Assembly: GCF_900172235.1 (NCBI RefSeq)
Contig: NZ_FWFQ01000007.1
Coordinates: 1-64,000, forward strand
Origin: Pseudoruegeria aquimaris
GTDB taxonomy: Bacteria; Pseudomonadota; Alphaproteobacteria; Rhodobacterales; Rhodobacteraceae
Length of the DNA stretch: 64,000 nucleotides
Direction: 5' to 3'
The notes beneath the pieces are model-generated. The model saw only the letters and a list, made by a program, of their open reading frames with translations, did no database searches and was not told the DNA's origin. Made by a program: the position numbers and the translations under genes. The stretch's first letter is position 1, and every line of letters begins with the position of its first letter. Below are positions 1-6,473 of this stretch, piece by piece.

Positions 1-192
1 AACGTCCGCGTGGTCAGGACCGTCGACCGAGACCTCTACCGCGAACGCAACAAGGTCGAACGGTTCTTCAATCGTCTCAAACACTTCCGCGGCATCGCAA
101 CGCGATACTTCAAAACCGCAGCAAACTTCCTCGCCGCACTTCACCTCGCTTGCTCAAGGCTCTGGATCAGACATTATGAGTCCACGACCTAG
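1..192 (+). CDS. IS5-family transposase, C-terminal fragment (cut by window edge)
   Basis: The frame is open from base 1, so the gene begins before the window; about 63 C-terminal residues are visible. The segment RDLYRERNKVERFF followed by a histidine/arginine-rich stretch (LKHFRGIATRY) matches the region around the last catalytic glutamate of IS5/IS427-type DDE transposases, where the conserved pattern is Y-R-x-R-x-x-V-E-R. Transposition would need the missing upstream aspartates, which cannot be seen. The stop codon (190-192) overlaps the stop of the convergent epimerase gene inside a CTAG. CTAG-type targets are known for several IS5-group elements, so the element probably ends close to this point, but I could not define an inverted repeat. 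Whether the copy is intact depends on upstream sequence. Confidence 0.8.
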   Translation, partial: NVRVVRTVDRDLYRERNKVERFFNRLKHFRGIATRYFKTAANFLAALHLACSRLWIRHYESTT

Positions 193-1064
193 GGCGTTTC
201 GGCCTGCAACAGAGCCTGAAGCCCCTCCTTGTAGGTGGGGTATTTCAGGCGGACGCCCAGTTCGCCCTTGATGCGATCGTTCCGGACGCGCTTGCTTTCG
301 GCGTAGAAACTGCGCGCCATCGGCGTCATCTCCGCGGTGGCGAAATCCTCCGCGGGCGGCACCGGCACGCCGAGCAGGCGCGCGGCCTCCTCGATCACGT
401 CTTCGGGCGGCGCCGGATCGTCGTCGCAGAGGTTGTAGATCGCGCCGGGGTTGGGCCGGGCGATGGAGGCCGCCAGCACCTGCGCGATGTCGTCCACGTG
501 GATGCGTGAAAACACCTGGCCGGGCTTCACGATGCGGCGCGCGGTGCCGGCACGGACCTTGGCGAAGGGGCCGCGGCCGGGGCCGTAGATCCCGGCGAGG
601 CGGAAGATGTGCAGCGGCAGCCCTGCATCCGCCGCGAGATCCTGCCATTGGCGCTCGGCCATCACGCGCAGTTGGCCGCGCTTCGTCGAGGGGGTTAGCG
701 GTGTGCTTTCATCCACCCAGTCACCGCCGTGGTCGCCGTAGACGCCTGTCGTCGAAAGATAGCCCACCCATTCCAGTTGCCCGGCATTCCGGGCGATGGC
801 GTCCTGCCACCGGGCGAGCACGGGATCCCCGGCCTCATCGGGCGCGGCAGAGATCAGCAGGTGGCTGGCCTCGGAGATGGCCGGCTCGACCTCCTGCTCC
901 TGCGATCCCGGCCAGAGGATGACCCGCGTTCCGCCCGCAGCCAGTTGCCTTGCCCTGTCGGGCGAACGGGTCGTGCCGGTCACCTGCCAGCCACGCGGGC
1001 GCAGGATCTGTTCGAGGGCCTGGGCCGAATAGCCGTGCCCGAAGGAGAAAAGAGAACGCATCAT
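189..1064 (-). CDS. NAD(P)-binding SDR/epimerase-like protein
   Basis: A 291-residue protein with a Rossmann-type start (FGHGYSAQAL, residues 8-17) and the conserved strand YLSTTGVYGD near residue 105, as in atypical extended short-chain dehydrogenases of the YeeZ type. The usual YxxxK catalytic pair is not evident after that strand (the region reads STKRGQLR), which fits the atypical SDR class, so an NAD(P)-dependent epimerase or reductase activity is only a family-level guess. Two adjacent ATG codons (1064 and 1061) could start it, and no clear ribosome site separates them. It is convergent with the transposase fragment and the two stops overlap by 4 bases. The C-terminus (ends ETP) looks near natural length, so insertion of the element probably altered only its last residues, if any. 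Confidence 0.75.
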   Translation of the reverse strand: MMRSLFSFGHGYSAQALEQILRPRGWQVTGTTRSPDRARQLAAGGTRVILWPGSQEQEVEPAISEASHLLISAAPDEAGDPVLARWQDAIARNAGQLEWVGYLSTTGVYGDHGGDWVDESTPLTPSTKRGQLRVMAERQWQDLAADAGLPLHIFRLAGIYGPGRGPFAKVRAGTARRIVKPGQVFSRIHVDDIAQVLAASIARPNPGAIYNLCDDDPAPPEDVIEEAARLLGVPVPPAEDFATAEMTPMARSFYAESKRVRNDRIKGELGVRLKYPTYKEGLQALLQAETP

Positions 1065-1185
1065 GGGGAAAACTTAGGTGCGTTGCGGGGCGGCGTCGAC
1101 GGCCAACTGCCTCTTGGAAAAAGAAAAAGAGCAAGGTTTCGGTGCTTGGCCTGCATGTGCGGATTGGGAGGGGTCGGTGGCGGTG

Positions 1186-1222
1186 TTGACAGCGATTGAT
1201 TAAGATGATTGTTAATTAACAA
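1186..1222 (+). promoter_or_regulatory. Promoter with overlapping palindromic operator for the arsR-type operon
   Basis: TTGACA (1186-1191) is a perfect -35 hexamer. A 14-bp perfect palindrome TTGTTAATTAACAA occupies 1209-1222, starting 17 bases later, exactly where the -10 box should lie, and ends 17 bases before the arsR start. ArsR repressors bind AT-rich dyads over their own promoters, so autoregulation is the natural reading. The -10 itself is poorly matched to consensus. Confidence 0.6.
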
Positions 1223-1239
1223 AAATAAGAATCAAGATC

Positions 1240-1554
1240 ATGCAGCTGACACAAGCTTTCTCGGCCCTGGGGGACGAAACACGATTCGCCATCGTCACCA
1301 CGCTTCTGCGGGACGGGCCGCAGCCGGCGGGCGCGCTGAACAAGGTGGCGCAGGTGTCTGCGCCGGCCATTTCGCGGCATCTGAAGGTGCTTCGCGAAGC
1401 CGGCATCGTGCGGCAGCAGGTGCGGGGGCAGAACCGGATCTACAGCGTGGTGCCGGATACGATCCGGGCCATCAATGCCTGGACGATGGATCACGAGGCC
1501 TTCTGGAAAGCCAGCCTCACGCGCTTGGATGCCGCGCTCAAGGAGATCGAATGA
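1240..1554 (+). CDS. ArsR-family winged-helix transcriptional regulator
   Basis: A 104-residue single-domain regulator. The N-terminal ALGDETRFAIVTTLL and the recognition-helix segment SAPAISRHLKVLREAGIV (about residues 44-61) are typical of ArsR/SmtB helix-turn-helix proteins. The metal-binding CxC pattern of classical ArsR members is absent, so it probably does not sense arsenite. Members of this subgroup usually sit with an SRPBCC (AHSA1) gene, as here: the next start begins 2 bases after this stop. It most likely represses its own operon through the palindrome at 1209-1222. The effector is unknown. Confidence 0.9.
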   Translation: MQLTQAFSALGDETRFAIVTTLLRDGPQPAGALNKVAQVSAPAISRHLKVLREAGIVRQQVRGQNRIYSVVPDTIRAINAWTMDHEAFWKASLTRLDAALKEIE

Positions 1555-1555
1555 C

Positions 1556-1990
1556 ATGCGCAAGCTGACCCTGACGCGCGAGTTTTCCGCCAACATAGAG
1601 ACAGTTTTTGCCTTCGTCACCCAAACGGAACACCTGCTCAAGTGGTGGGGGCCGGAGGGCATGACCGTGCCTGAGCATCAGCTCAGCTTCACGGCGCGCG
1701 GGCCGTGTGTCTCCGTCATGGAGAATGCGGAAGGCCAGCGCTACAAGGTTTCGGGCCATGTCACCCATGTGGAGGCACCCTACTCGGTGGGGTTCACCTG
1801 GGCTTGGCATGACGAGAACGACAAGAGGGGCGTTGAAAGCCACGTCACGATCAAGCTGGTTCCAAGCCAGTCGGGCGGCACCACGTTCACCCTGACCCAT
1901 GCCGACCTGCCGGACGGGGATACCGCGGTGAACCACGAGCAGGGGTGGACGTCTTCCCTGCGCAAACTGGAAAGACTCGCAAACGCTTGA
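1556..1990 (+). CDS. SRPBCC (AHSA1-like START) domain protein
   Basis: The 144-residue product carries the START/Bet v1-like fold features of AHSA1-type proteins: an N-terminal strand (LTLTREFSANIETVF), the helix-turn with WWGPEGM (about residues 28-34), and a C-terminal helix (GWTSSLRKLERL). These proteins form a hydrophobic pocket, and ligands are known for few of them. The ATG at 1556 was chosen because it follows the arsR stop by one base; a longer frame reading back into arsR exists but would overlap it. Operon: arsR, this gene, then a YCII-type gene, a recurrent trio whose physiological role is not settled. Confidence 0.88.
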   Translation: MRKLTLTREFSANIETVFAFVTQTEHLLKWWGPEGMTVPEHQLSFTARGPCVSVMENAEGQRYKVSGHVTHVEAPYSVGFTWAWHDENDKRGVESHVTIKLVPSQSGGTTFTLTHADLPDGDTAVNHEQGWTSSLRKLERLANA

Positions 1991-2008
1991 ACGCGAAAGG
2001 AGATTTCA

Positions 2009-2323
2009 ATGCCCAAGTTCATGTTCGTCTATCACGGCGGCAAAGCCCCCGAAGATCCCGCCGAAGTCGAGAAGGTCATGGCCGCGTGGAACGCCTGGTA
2101 CGGAAGCATGGGTGATGCGTTGGTGGACGGTGGCGGGCCGGCGGGCCTGTCCAAGACGGTTTCCGCCGAAGGTGTCGCCGACAATGGCGGGCCGAACCCG
2201 GTATCAGGGCTCACGATCGTCGAAGCGGCGGATCAGGACGCTGCCGTCGAGATGGCCAAGGGGTGCCCGATGGTTCTGGACGGCACCGGCTCGGTGGAGG
2301 TTGCGGAGATCCTGCAGATGTAG
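2009..2323 (+). CDS. YCII-related (DGPF-type) small protein
   Basis: A 104-residue protein starting MPKFMFVYHGG, with a central glycine-rich turn (VDGGGPAGLSKTV) and the C-terminal pattern LDGTGSVEVAEILQM, typical of YCII/DGPF alpha-beta proteins related to muconolactone isomerase-like dimers. No catalytic assignment is possible from sequence. It begins 18 bases after the SRPBCC gene with a good ribosome site (AAAGGAG), and is the last gene of the arsR operon before a terminator hairpin. Sporulation-control or ECF-sigma associations known for other YCII families do not apply here, since no sigma gene is adjacent. Confidence 0.8.
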   Translation: MPKFMFVYHGGKAPEDPAEVEKVMAAWNAWYGSMGDALVDGGGPAGLSKTVSAEGVADNGGPNPVSGLTIVEAADQDAAVEMAKGCPMVLDGTGSVEVAEILQM

Positions 2324-2363
2324 GCCTGATCGGGCCAATTCAGGCTCGAAACAGGCAAAGAAA

Positions 2364-2391
2364 GCCCCGCTCGGATGCCTGCCGGGCGGGG
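2364..2391. terminator. Bidirectional intrinsic terminator between convergent operons
   Basis: GCCCCGC (2364-2370) pairs with GCGGGG (2386-2391). It is followed by TTCTTC on the plus strand and by CTTTCTTT on the minus strand. It lies between the stops of the YCII gene (2323) and the thioredoxin gene (2399), so it can end both transcripts. Confidence 0.65.
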
Positions 2392-2398
2392 TTCTTCG

Positions 2399-2809
2399 TC
2401 AGGAGGTCGCGGCGTTGAGCGCGGTGTCCATCAGCGCCTTGATGTCGGATTTCGAGACTCCGGCCACGATGCGCCCGAGTTCCTGGTTCCCCTTCAGCAC
2501 CACCAGAGTGGAGCGGCGCGGGATCTTCAGATCCTTGGTGATCTTGGCGGAGCGGAACTCGTCCCAGTCCACGTTGATGAAGCTGATGTTCTGCTCGTAG
2601 GCCGGGTTTTCTGCCATGAGTTTGGCGATCACCCGTTCCTGCGCGGCGCAGGTGCTGCACCAGCTGGCCTTGAAGTCGAGAAACACCGTCTTGCCGGCGG
2701 CCAGTTCCTGTTCGACGAGGCCCGGCGTGTAGTCGACCGGTCCGGCCGAGGCCAGCGCGGGCAGCACGGCGAATGCGGCGGATATGGCGAAAAATGCGCG
2801 TCTGTTCAT
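2399..2809 (-). CDS. Exported thioredoxin-family protein with a WCSTC active site
   Basis: The 136-residue product has an N-terminal arginine pair and hydrophobic segment (MNRRAFFAISAAFAVLP...ALASA), a likely signal peptide cleaved near residue 22, followed by a short thioredoxin fold with W50-C-S-T-C54. This resembles the C-terminal domain of DsbD (WCVAC), so it should act as a periplasmic dithiol carrier. It lies 10 bases downstream of the CcdA-like gene, the membrane half of a split DsbD-like electron relay. The start at 2809 was chosen because it provides the signal peptide; a longer frame would overlap ccdA. The substrate is unknown (cytochrome c maturation, peroxide defence or other periplasmic thiols are possible). 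Confidence 0.85.
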   Translation of the reverse strand: MNRRAFFAISAAFAVLPALASAGPVDYTPGLVEQELAAGKTVFLDFKASWCSTCAAQERVIAKLMAENPAYEQNISFINVDWDEFRSAKITKDLKIPRRSTLVVLKGNQELGRIVAGVSKSDIKALMDTALNAATS

Positions 2810-2819
2810 GTGGGAACTC

Positions 2820-3533
2820 CTAAAGTGAAACCGAGAGATCGTTGAGCCAGGCTGGCAGGGTCTGAACGGCCCAGGCTTCGGCCATGTGATGCCAGCGCAG
2901 CAGGATGGCGACGCCGACGAAGATGAATACCGCGCCCAGAACGGGGCGCGAGCGCTCGGCGATGCGCCGCAGCAGGGCTTGGCGCTTCTGCAGCGCGGAG
3001 CGGGCGCCGTAGCCCAGTAGAAGAATGATGGTGGAAACACCGAAAGCGAAGAAGAGCATGATGCTGCCTGCCCAGAACAGGCTCTGTCCCTGCGCCGCAA
3101 GCGAGATCGCCCCGCCGAGCGTCGGCCCGACGCAGGGGCTCCAGACCGCTCCGAGAAGCATCCCGCCGATGAACTGACCCTTGAGGCTTCCGTGATCCAG
3201 CTGGTCCATGCCGCTGTCGGCCCGCGCCGATATTCCGGCGGTCGCGGTGGCGAAGCCCTGCGACAGGCGGGGCACCAGAAGGATCAGGCCGAAGCCGATC
3301 ATCAGAACAGCTCCGGCCTGGGCGATGGCTTCCTCCGTGATGCCGAGCGCGTAGCCGGCCGAGGCCACGAGCACGCCGAGGACGACGAAGGACAGGCTCA
3401 TGCCTGCTGCCAACGCGGCCGGGCCGCGCGGATCGGCCTGCAGAGCGGTTGCGAGCACGATCGGCAGCACTGGCAGCACGCATGGGTTGATGAGCGTCAG
3501 CAATCCCGCGCCATATGCGAAGAGCAGTTCCAT
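2820..3533 (-). CDS. CcdA/DsbD-type transmembrane thiol-electron transporter
   Basis: About 237 residues with six predicted membrane helices. The two CcdA signature cysteines are present: the N-terminal segment INPCVLPVLP and the mid-protein segment VWSPCVGPTLGG. These cysteines accept electrons from cytoplasmic thioredoxin and pass them to a periplasmic partner. The partner is probably the WCSTC thioredoxin encoded immediately downstream. The start at 3533 (MELLFAYGAGLL) places the first helix directly at the N-terminus; an in-frame start 12 codons upstream is possible. Whether it serves cytochrome c biogenesis specifically cannot be told, as no ccm genes are nearby. Confidence 0.88.
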   Translation of the reverse strand: MELLFAYGAGLLTLINPCVLPVLPIVLATALQADPRGPAALAAGMSLSFVVLGVLVASAGYALGITEEAIAQAGAVLMIGFGLILLVPRLSQGFATATAGISARADSGMDQLDHGSLKGQFIGGMLLGAVWSPCVGPTLGGAISLAAQGQSLFWAGSIMLFFAFGVSTIILLLGYGARSALQKRQALLRRIAERSRPVLGAVFIFVGVAILLRWHHMAEAWAVQTLPAWLNDLSVSL

Positions 3534-3602
3534 GTCGCTGTTATCTGTGATCGCGGGGGCGCCTGTCACGCCTCAGGGGGCTTGCGCGGGATCACAAGCG
3601 CG

Positions 3603-4487
3603 TCAGCGAGGTGGCTGGCGCGAGAGTTGAACCGCGAGGATCCCAACCGTGACGATGCCCACGCCGATCACGTCCAGCCAGCCGAGCCGTTCACCCAGCA
3701 GCGCGGCGGCGATGGCCACGCCGAACACCGGGTTGAGGAAGTGGAAGGTGGCGGCACGCACGGCCCCGATGCGGTTGACCAGGGAAAACCACACGAAGGT
3801 GGCCAGCAGCCCGGGCACGAGCGTCGTGTAGGCGAAGGCAAGCCCCAGACCTAGCGTAGGCGTGAAGGAATGCGTCTCTGTAACGGCCGAAACGACGGCC
3901 AGGATGAGGGCGCCGACGAACATCTGAAGGCCGACGATCATCATCACGTTGCCACCGGATGAGGCGCCGCGCACCGAAAGCGTGGCCACGGTGAGCGCGA
4001 CGGCGCCCAGCACGCAGAGCAGAAGGCCCGTCAGGTCGACGCCGGCGCTGATGCGCGACCCCATGATGAGGCAGACGCCGAGAATGCCGAGCCCGAGCCC
4101 CAGAAGCCCGAGCGGAGGCAGCCTGTCCTTGAAAACCAGCCAACCGGCGCCGGCCACCATGAGCGGCATCGTTGAGGCGATGATGGACGCAAGCGAGGCT
4201 TCGATCCACTGCATCGCCACAAAGTTGAGGCCAAGGTAGAGCGCGTTCTGGCACAGGCCGAAGATCAGGGTGGCGCGCCACTGCGCGCGGGTCAGCCGCC
4301 ACGTCTGGCCCATCGCACGGGCCAGGGCGACCCCGATGAGTCCGGAGAGGAAGAAGCGCAGCGAGAGCGAGGCCAGCGGCGGGGCATCCTGCACGATGAT
4401 GCGGGCCGACGTGAAGGCGGAAGACCACATCAGGGCAAAGGCGAGCCCCATTCCTATCGCGCGCAGATCCAAACTCGAAACCCTCAA
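3603..4487 (-). CDS. EamA/DMT-superfamily membrane exporter
   Basis: A 294-residue protein made of two repeats of about five hydrophobic helices, the layout of EamA (RhaT/RarD-like) transporters. The first repeat begins near GLAFALMWSSAFTSARI and the second near TGLLLCVLGAVALTVATL. Members export amino acids or other metabolites; the substrate cannot be read from sequence. It starts 3 bases downstream of a hairpin that should terminate the HU transcript, so it probably has its own promoter or relies on readthrough. Basic C-terminal tail (QLSRQPPR). Confidence 0.85.
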   Translation of the reverse strand: MRVSSLDLRAIGMGLAFALMWSSAFTSARIIVQDAPPLASLSLRFFLSGLIGVALARAMGQTWRLTRAQWRATLIFGLCQNALYLGLNFVAMQWIEASLASIIASTMPLMVAGAGWLVFKDRLPPLGLLGLGLGILGVCLIMGSRISAGVDLTGLLLCVLGAVALTVATLSVRGASSGGNVMMIVGLQMFVGALILAVVSAVTETHSFTPTLGLGLAFAYTTLVPGLLATFVWFSLVNRIGAVRAATFHFLNPVFGVAIAAALLGERLGWLDVIGVGIVTVGILAVQLSRQPPR

Positions 4488-4490
4488 ATG

Positions 4491-4513
4491 AAAAAGGCCG
4501 CCCGAGGGGCGAC
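4491..4513 (-). terminator. Intrinsic terminator downstream of the HU gene
   Basis: Read on the minus strand this is GTCGCCC-CTC-GGGCGGC followed by CTTTTT, a compact GC stem with a U-tract, 44 bases after the HU stop codon. Confidence 0.75.
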
Positions 4514-4556
4514 CCTAATGGCTTGCCGGGCGGGCGCAAGGCCCGCCGCGTGCCGA

Positions 4557-4844
4557 TCAGCCGTTCACGCTGTCCTTCAGCGCTTTGGCGATCGTCATCT
4601 TGACGACCTTGTCGGCTTCCTTCTTGATCTGCTCGCCGGTGGCAGGGTTGCGGACCATGCGCTCGGGGCGCTCGCGGCAATAAATCTTGCCAACGCCGGG
4701 CAGGGTGACAGCGCCGCCTGCGGACACTTCACGGGTGATGACGTTCACGATTGCGTCGAGGCAAGCGGAAGCGGATTTCTTGTCGGCACCCATTTCTTCG
4801 GCCAGAGCGGCCACGAGTTGGGTTTTGGTCAGCGGTTTCGCCAT
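4557..4844 (-). CDS. HU-family DNA-binding protein
   Basis: The 95-residue product is a typical histone-like HU subunit: N-terminal MAKPLTKTQLVAALAEEMG, the conserved GVGKIYCRERPERMVRNP beta-arm region (about residues 51-68, with the RNP tip), and a C-terminal lysine-rich helix. HU bends DNA and compacts the nucleoid as a dimer. The start at 4844 is preceded by GAGGAGA. Unusually for HU, a cysteine occurs in the beta sheet (IYCRE) and another in SACLDAI. Monocistronic: an upstream gap of about 143 bases and its own terminator. Confidence 0.93.
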   Translation of the reverse strand: MAKPLTKTQLVAALAEEMGADKKSASACLDAIVNVITREVSAGGAVTLPGVGKIYCRERPERMVRNPATGEQIKKEADKVVKMTIAKALKDSVNG

Positions 4845-4987
4845 TATTATGGTCTCCTCGTTCTGCCCGATACTTGGGGCGTTATTGGCGGCATTAAACG
4901 CAATCTGGGGTACCGACACAACAATTTGTGGCAGTTTTCCCCAAGAAAACGATAATTTTTGCGTCTTTTTTGCCGCTTTCCCCAGCG

Positions 4988-6469
4988 TCAGAGGAAGGCC
5001 GTCTCCTCGAACGAGCGCAATTTACGGGAATGGATCCGTTCGAGCGGCATTTCACGGATGGTTTCCATCGCGCGAATCCCGATCTCGAGGTGCCTTGCGA
5101 CCTGTGTTTTATAGAAGTCCGAAGCCATTCCGGGCAACTTCAATTCGCCGTGCAGCGGCTTGTCGGAGACGCAAAGCAGCGTGCCGTATGGCACACGGAA
5201 ACGAAAGCCGTTCGCGGCGATCGTGGCGCTTTCCATATCGAGGGCGATGGCACGGGACTGGCTCAGCCGCTGGACGGGCCCGGACTGATCCCGGAGTTCC
5301 CAGTTTCGGTTGTCAATTGTCGCCACCGTGCCTGTCCGCATGATCCGCTTGAGCTCGAAGCCCTGAAGCCGGGTCACCTCTTCCACGGCTTTCTCCAGCG
5401 CGATCTGAATTTCCGCCAGCGCCGGAATCGGGACCCACACCGGCAGGTCGTCGTCCAAAACGTGATCTTCGCGGAGATAGGCGTGGGCGAGCACGAAATC
5501 CCCGAGGCTCTGGGTGTTCCGCAGCCCGGCGCAATGGCCGACCATCAGCCAGGCATGGGGGCGCAGGACGGCGATGTGGTCCGTCGCCGTCTTCGCGTTC
5601 GACGGGCCGACGCCGATGTTGACAAGGGTGATGCCGCTGCCGTCGGCGCGTTTCAGGTGGTAGGTCGGCATCTGCGGCGTCTTGGGGGACGCGGGCAGAG
5701 GCGCTTCCGGATCGGTGATCTCGACGTTTCCGGTGGAGACGAAGCTCGTGTAGCCGCTCTCTGGATCGGCCAGCTTGGCGCGGGCGTAGGCTTCGAACTC
5801 CGACACGTAGAACTGGTAGTTCGTGAACAGCACGTGATTCTGGAAGTGCTCCGGATCCGTCGCCGTGTAGTGCGCGAGGCGGGCCAGCGAGTAATCCACC
5901 CGTTGCGCGGTGAACGGTGCCAGCGGATGGATGCCCGTGCTGCCCGGGTCATACGTCCCGTTCACGATGTCATCGTTCGTGGTGGCGAGATCCGGAACAT
6001 CGAAGTAATCCCGCAGCGGGAACGTCATCGAGCCTTCCTGGGGGATCGTCAGTTCCGAGCCGCCCACGGCGAAATGCACCGGCATCGGCGTGTCGGAGAC
6101 ATCGATGACCACGGGCACGCCGTGGTTCTCGATCAACAGCTGGATCTGCTGTTCGAGGTAGTTGGCGAAGAGATCCGGGCGGGTGACGGTGGCGGCATAG
6201 GTGCCGGGTGCCGCCACATGGCCGAAGCTCAGCCGGCTGTCGACATGGGCGTAGCTCGTCGTGGTGATGCGGATCTCCGGATAGAACGCGCGGAATCGGG
6301 CCTTCGGCGTCTTGCCCGAGATGGCGTCCGCGAAGCGTTCCGTCAGGTAGTTCGTGGCGGAGCGATACAATTCGTTCAGGCGCTCAACCGCCTTTTTAGG
6401 GTCTGTAAAACTCTCCGGCTGCGGCACGGCGGGGGTGTGCAGGGGGAGGTTCAATGCATTGGCTGCCAT
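4988..6469 (-). CDS. amn: AMP nucleosidase
   Basis: A 493-residue enzyme splitting AMP into adenine and ribose 5-phosphate. The N-terminal regulatory domain contains the characteristic ITTTSYAHVDSRLSFGH stretch (around residues 67-83). The C-terminal catalytic domain is of nucleoside-phosphorylase fold, with VNIGVGPSNAKTATDH, VGHCAGL and the purine-binding LDMESATIAANGFR. The ATG at 6469 was chosen over a TTG seven codons earlier because it follows the adenine deaminase stop by 4 bases and has an AAGGA site lying within the end of that gene. Coupled to ade, it would feed adenine straight to the deaminase. Length matches the E. coli Amn family (about 484). Confidence 0.93.
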   Translation of the reverse strand: MAANALNLPLHTPAVPQPESFTDPKKAVERLNELYRSATNYLTERFADAISGKTPKARFRAFYPEIRITTTSYAHVDSRLSFGHVAAPGTYAATVTRPDLFANYLEQQIQLLIENHGVPVVIDVSDTPMPVHFAVGGSELTIPQEGSMTFPLRDYFDVPDLATTNDDIVNGTYDPGSTGIHPLAPFTAQRVDYSLARLAHYTATDPEHFQNHVLFTNYQFYVSEFEAYARAKLADPESGYTSFVSTGNVEITDPEAPLPASPKTPQMPTYHLKRADGSGITLVNIGVGPSNAKTATDHIAVLRPHAWLMVGHCAGLRNTQSLGDFVLAHAYLREDHVLDDDLPVWVPIPALAEIQIALEKAVEEVTRLQGFELKRIMRTGTVATIDNRNWELRDQSGPVQRLSQSRAIALDMESATIAANGFRFRVPYGTLLCVSDKPLHGELKLPGMASDFYKTQVARHLEIGIRAMETIREMPLERIHSRKLRSFEETAFL

Positions 6470-6473
6470 TTTC

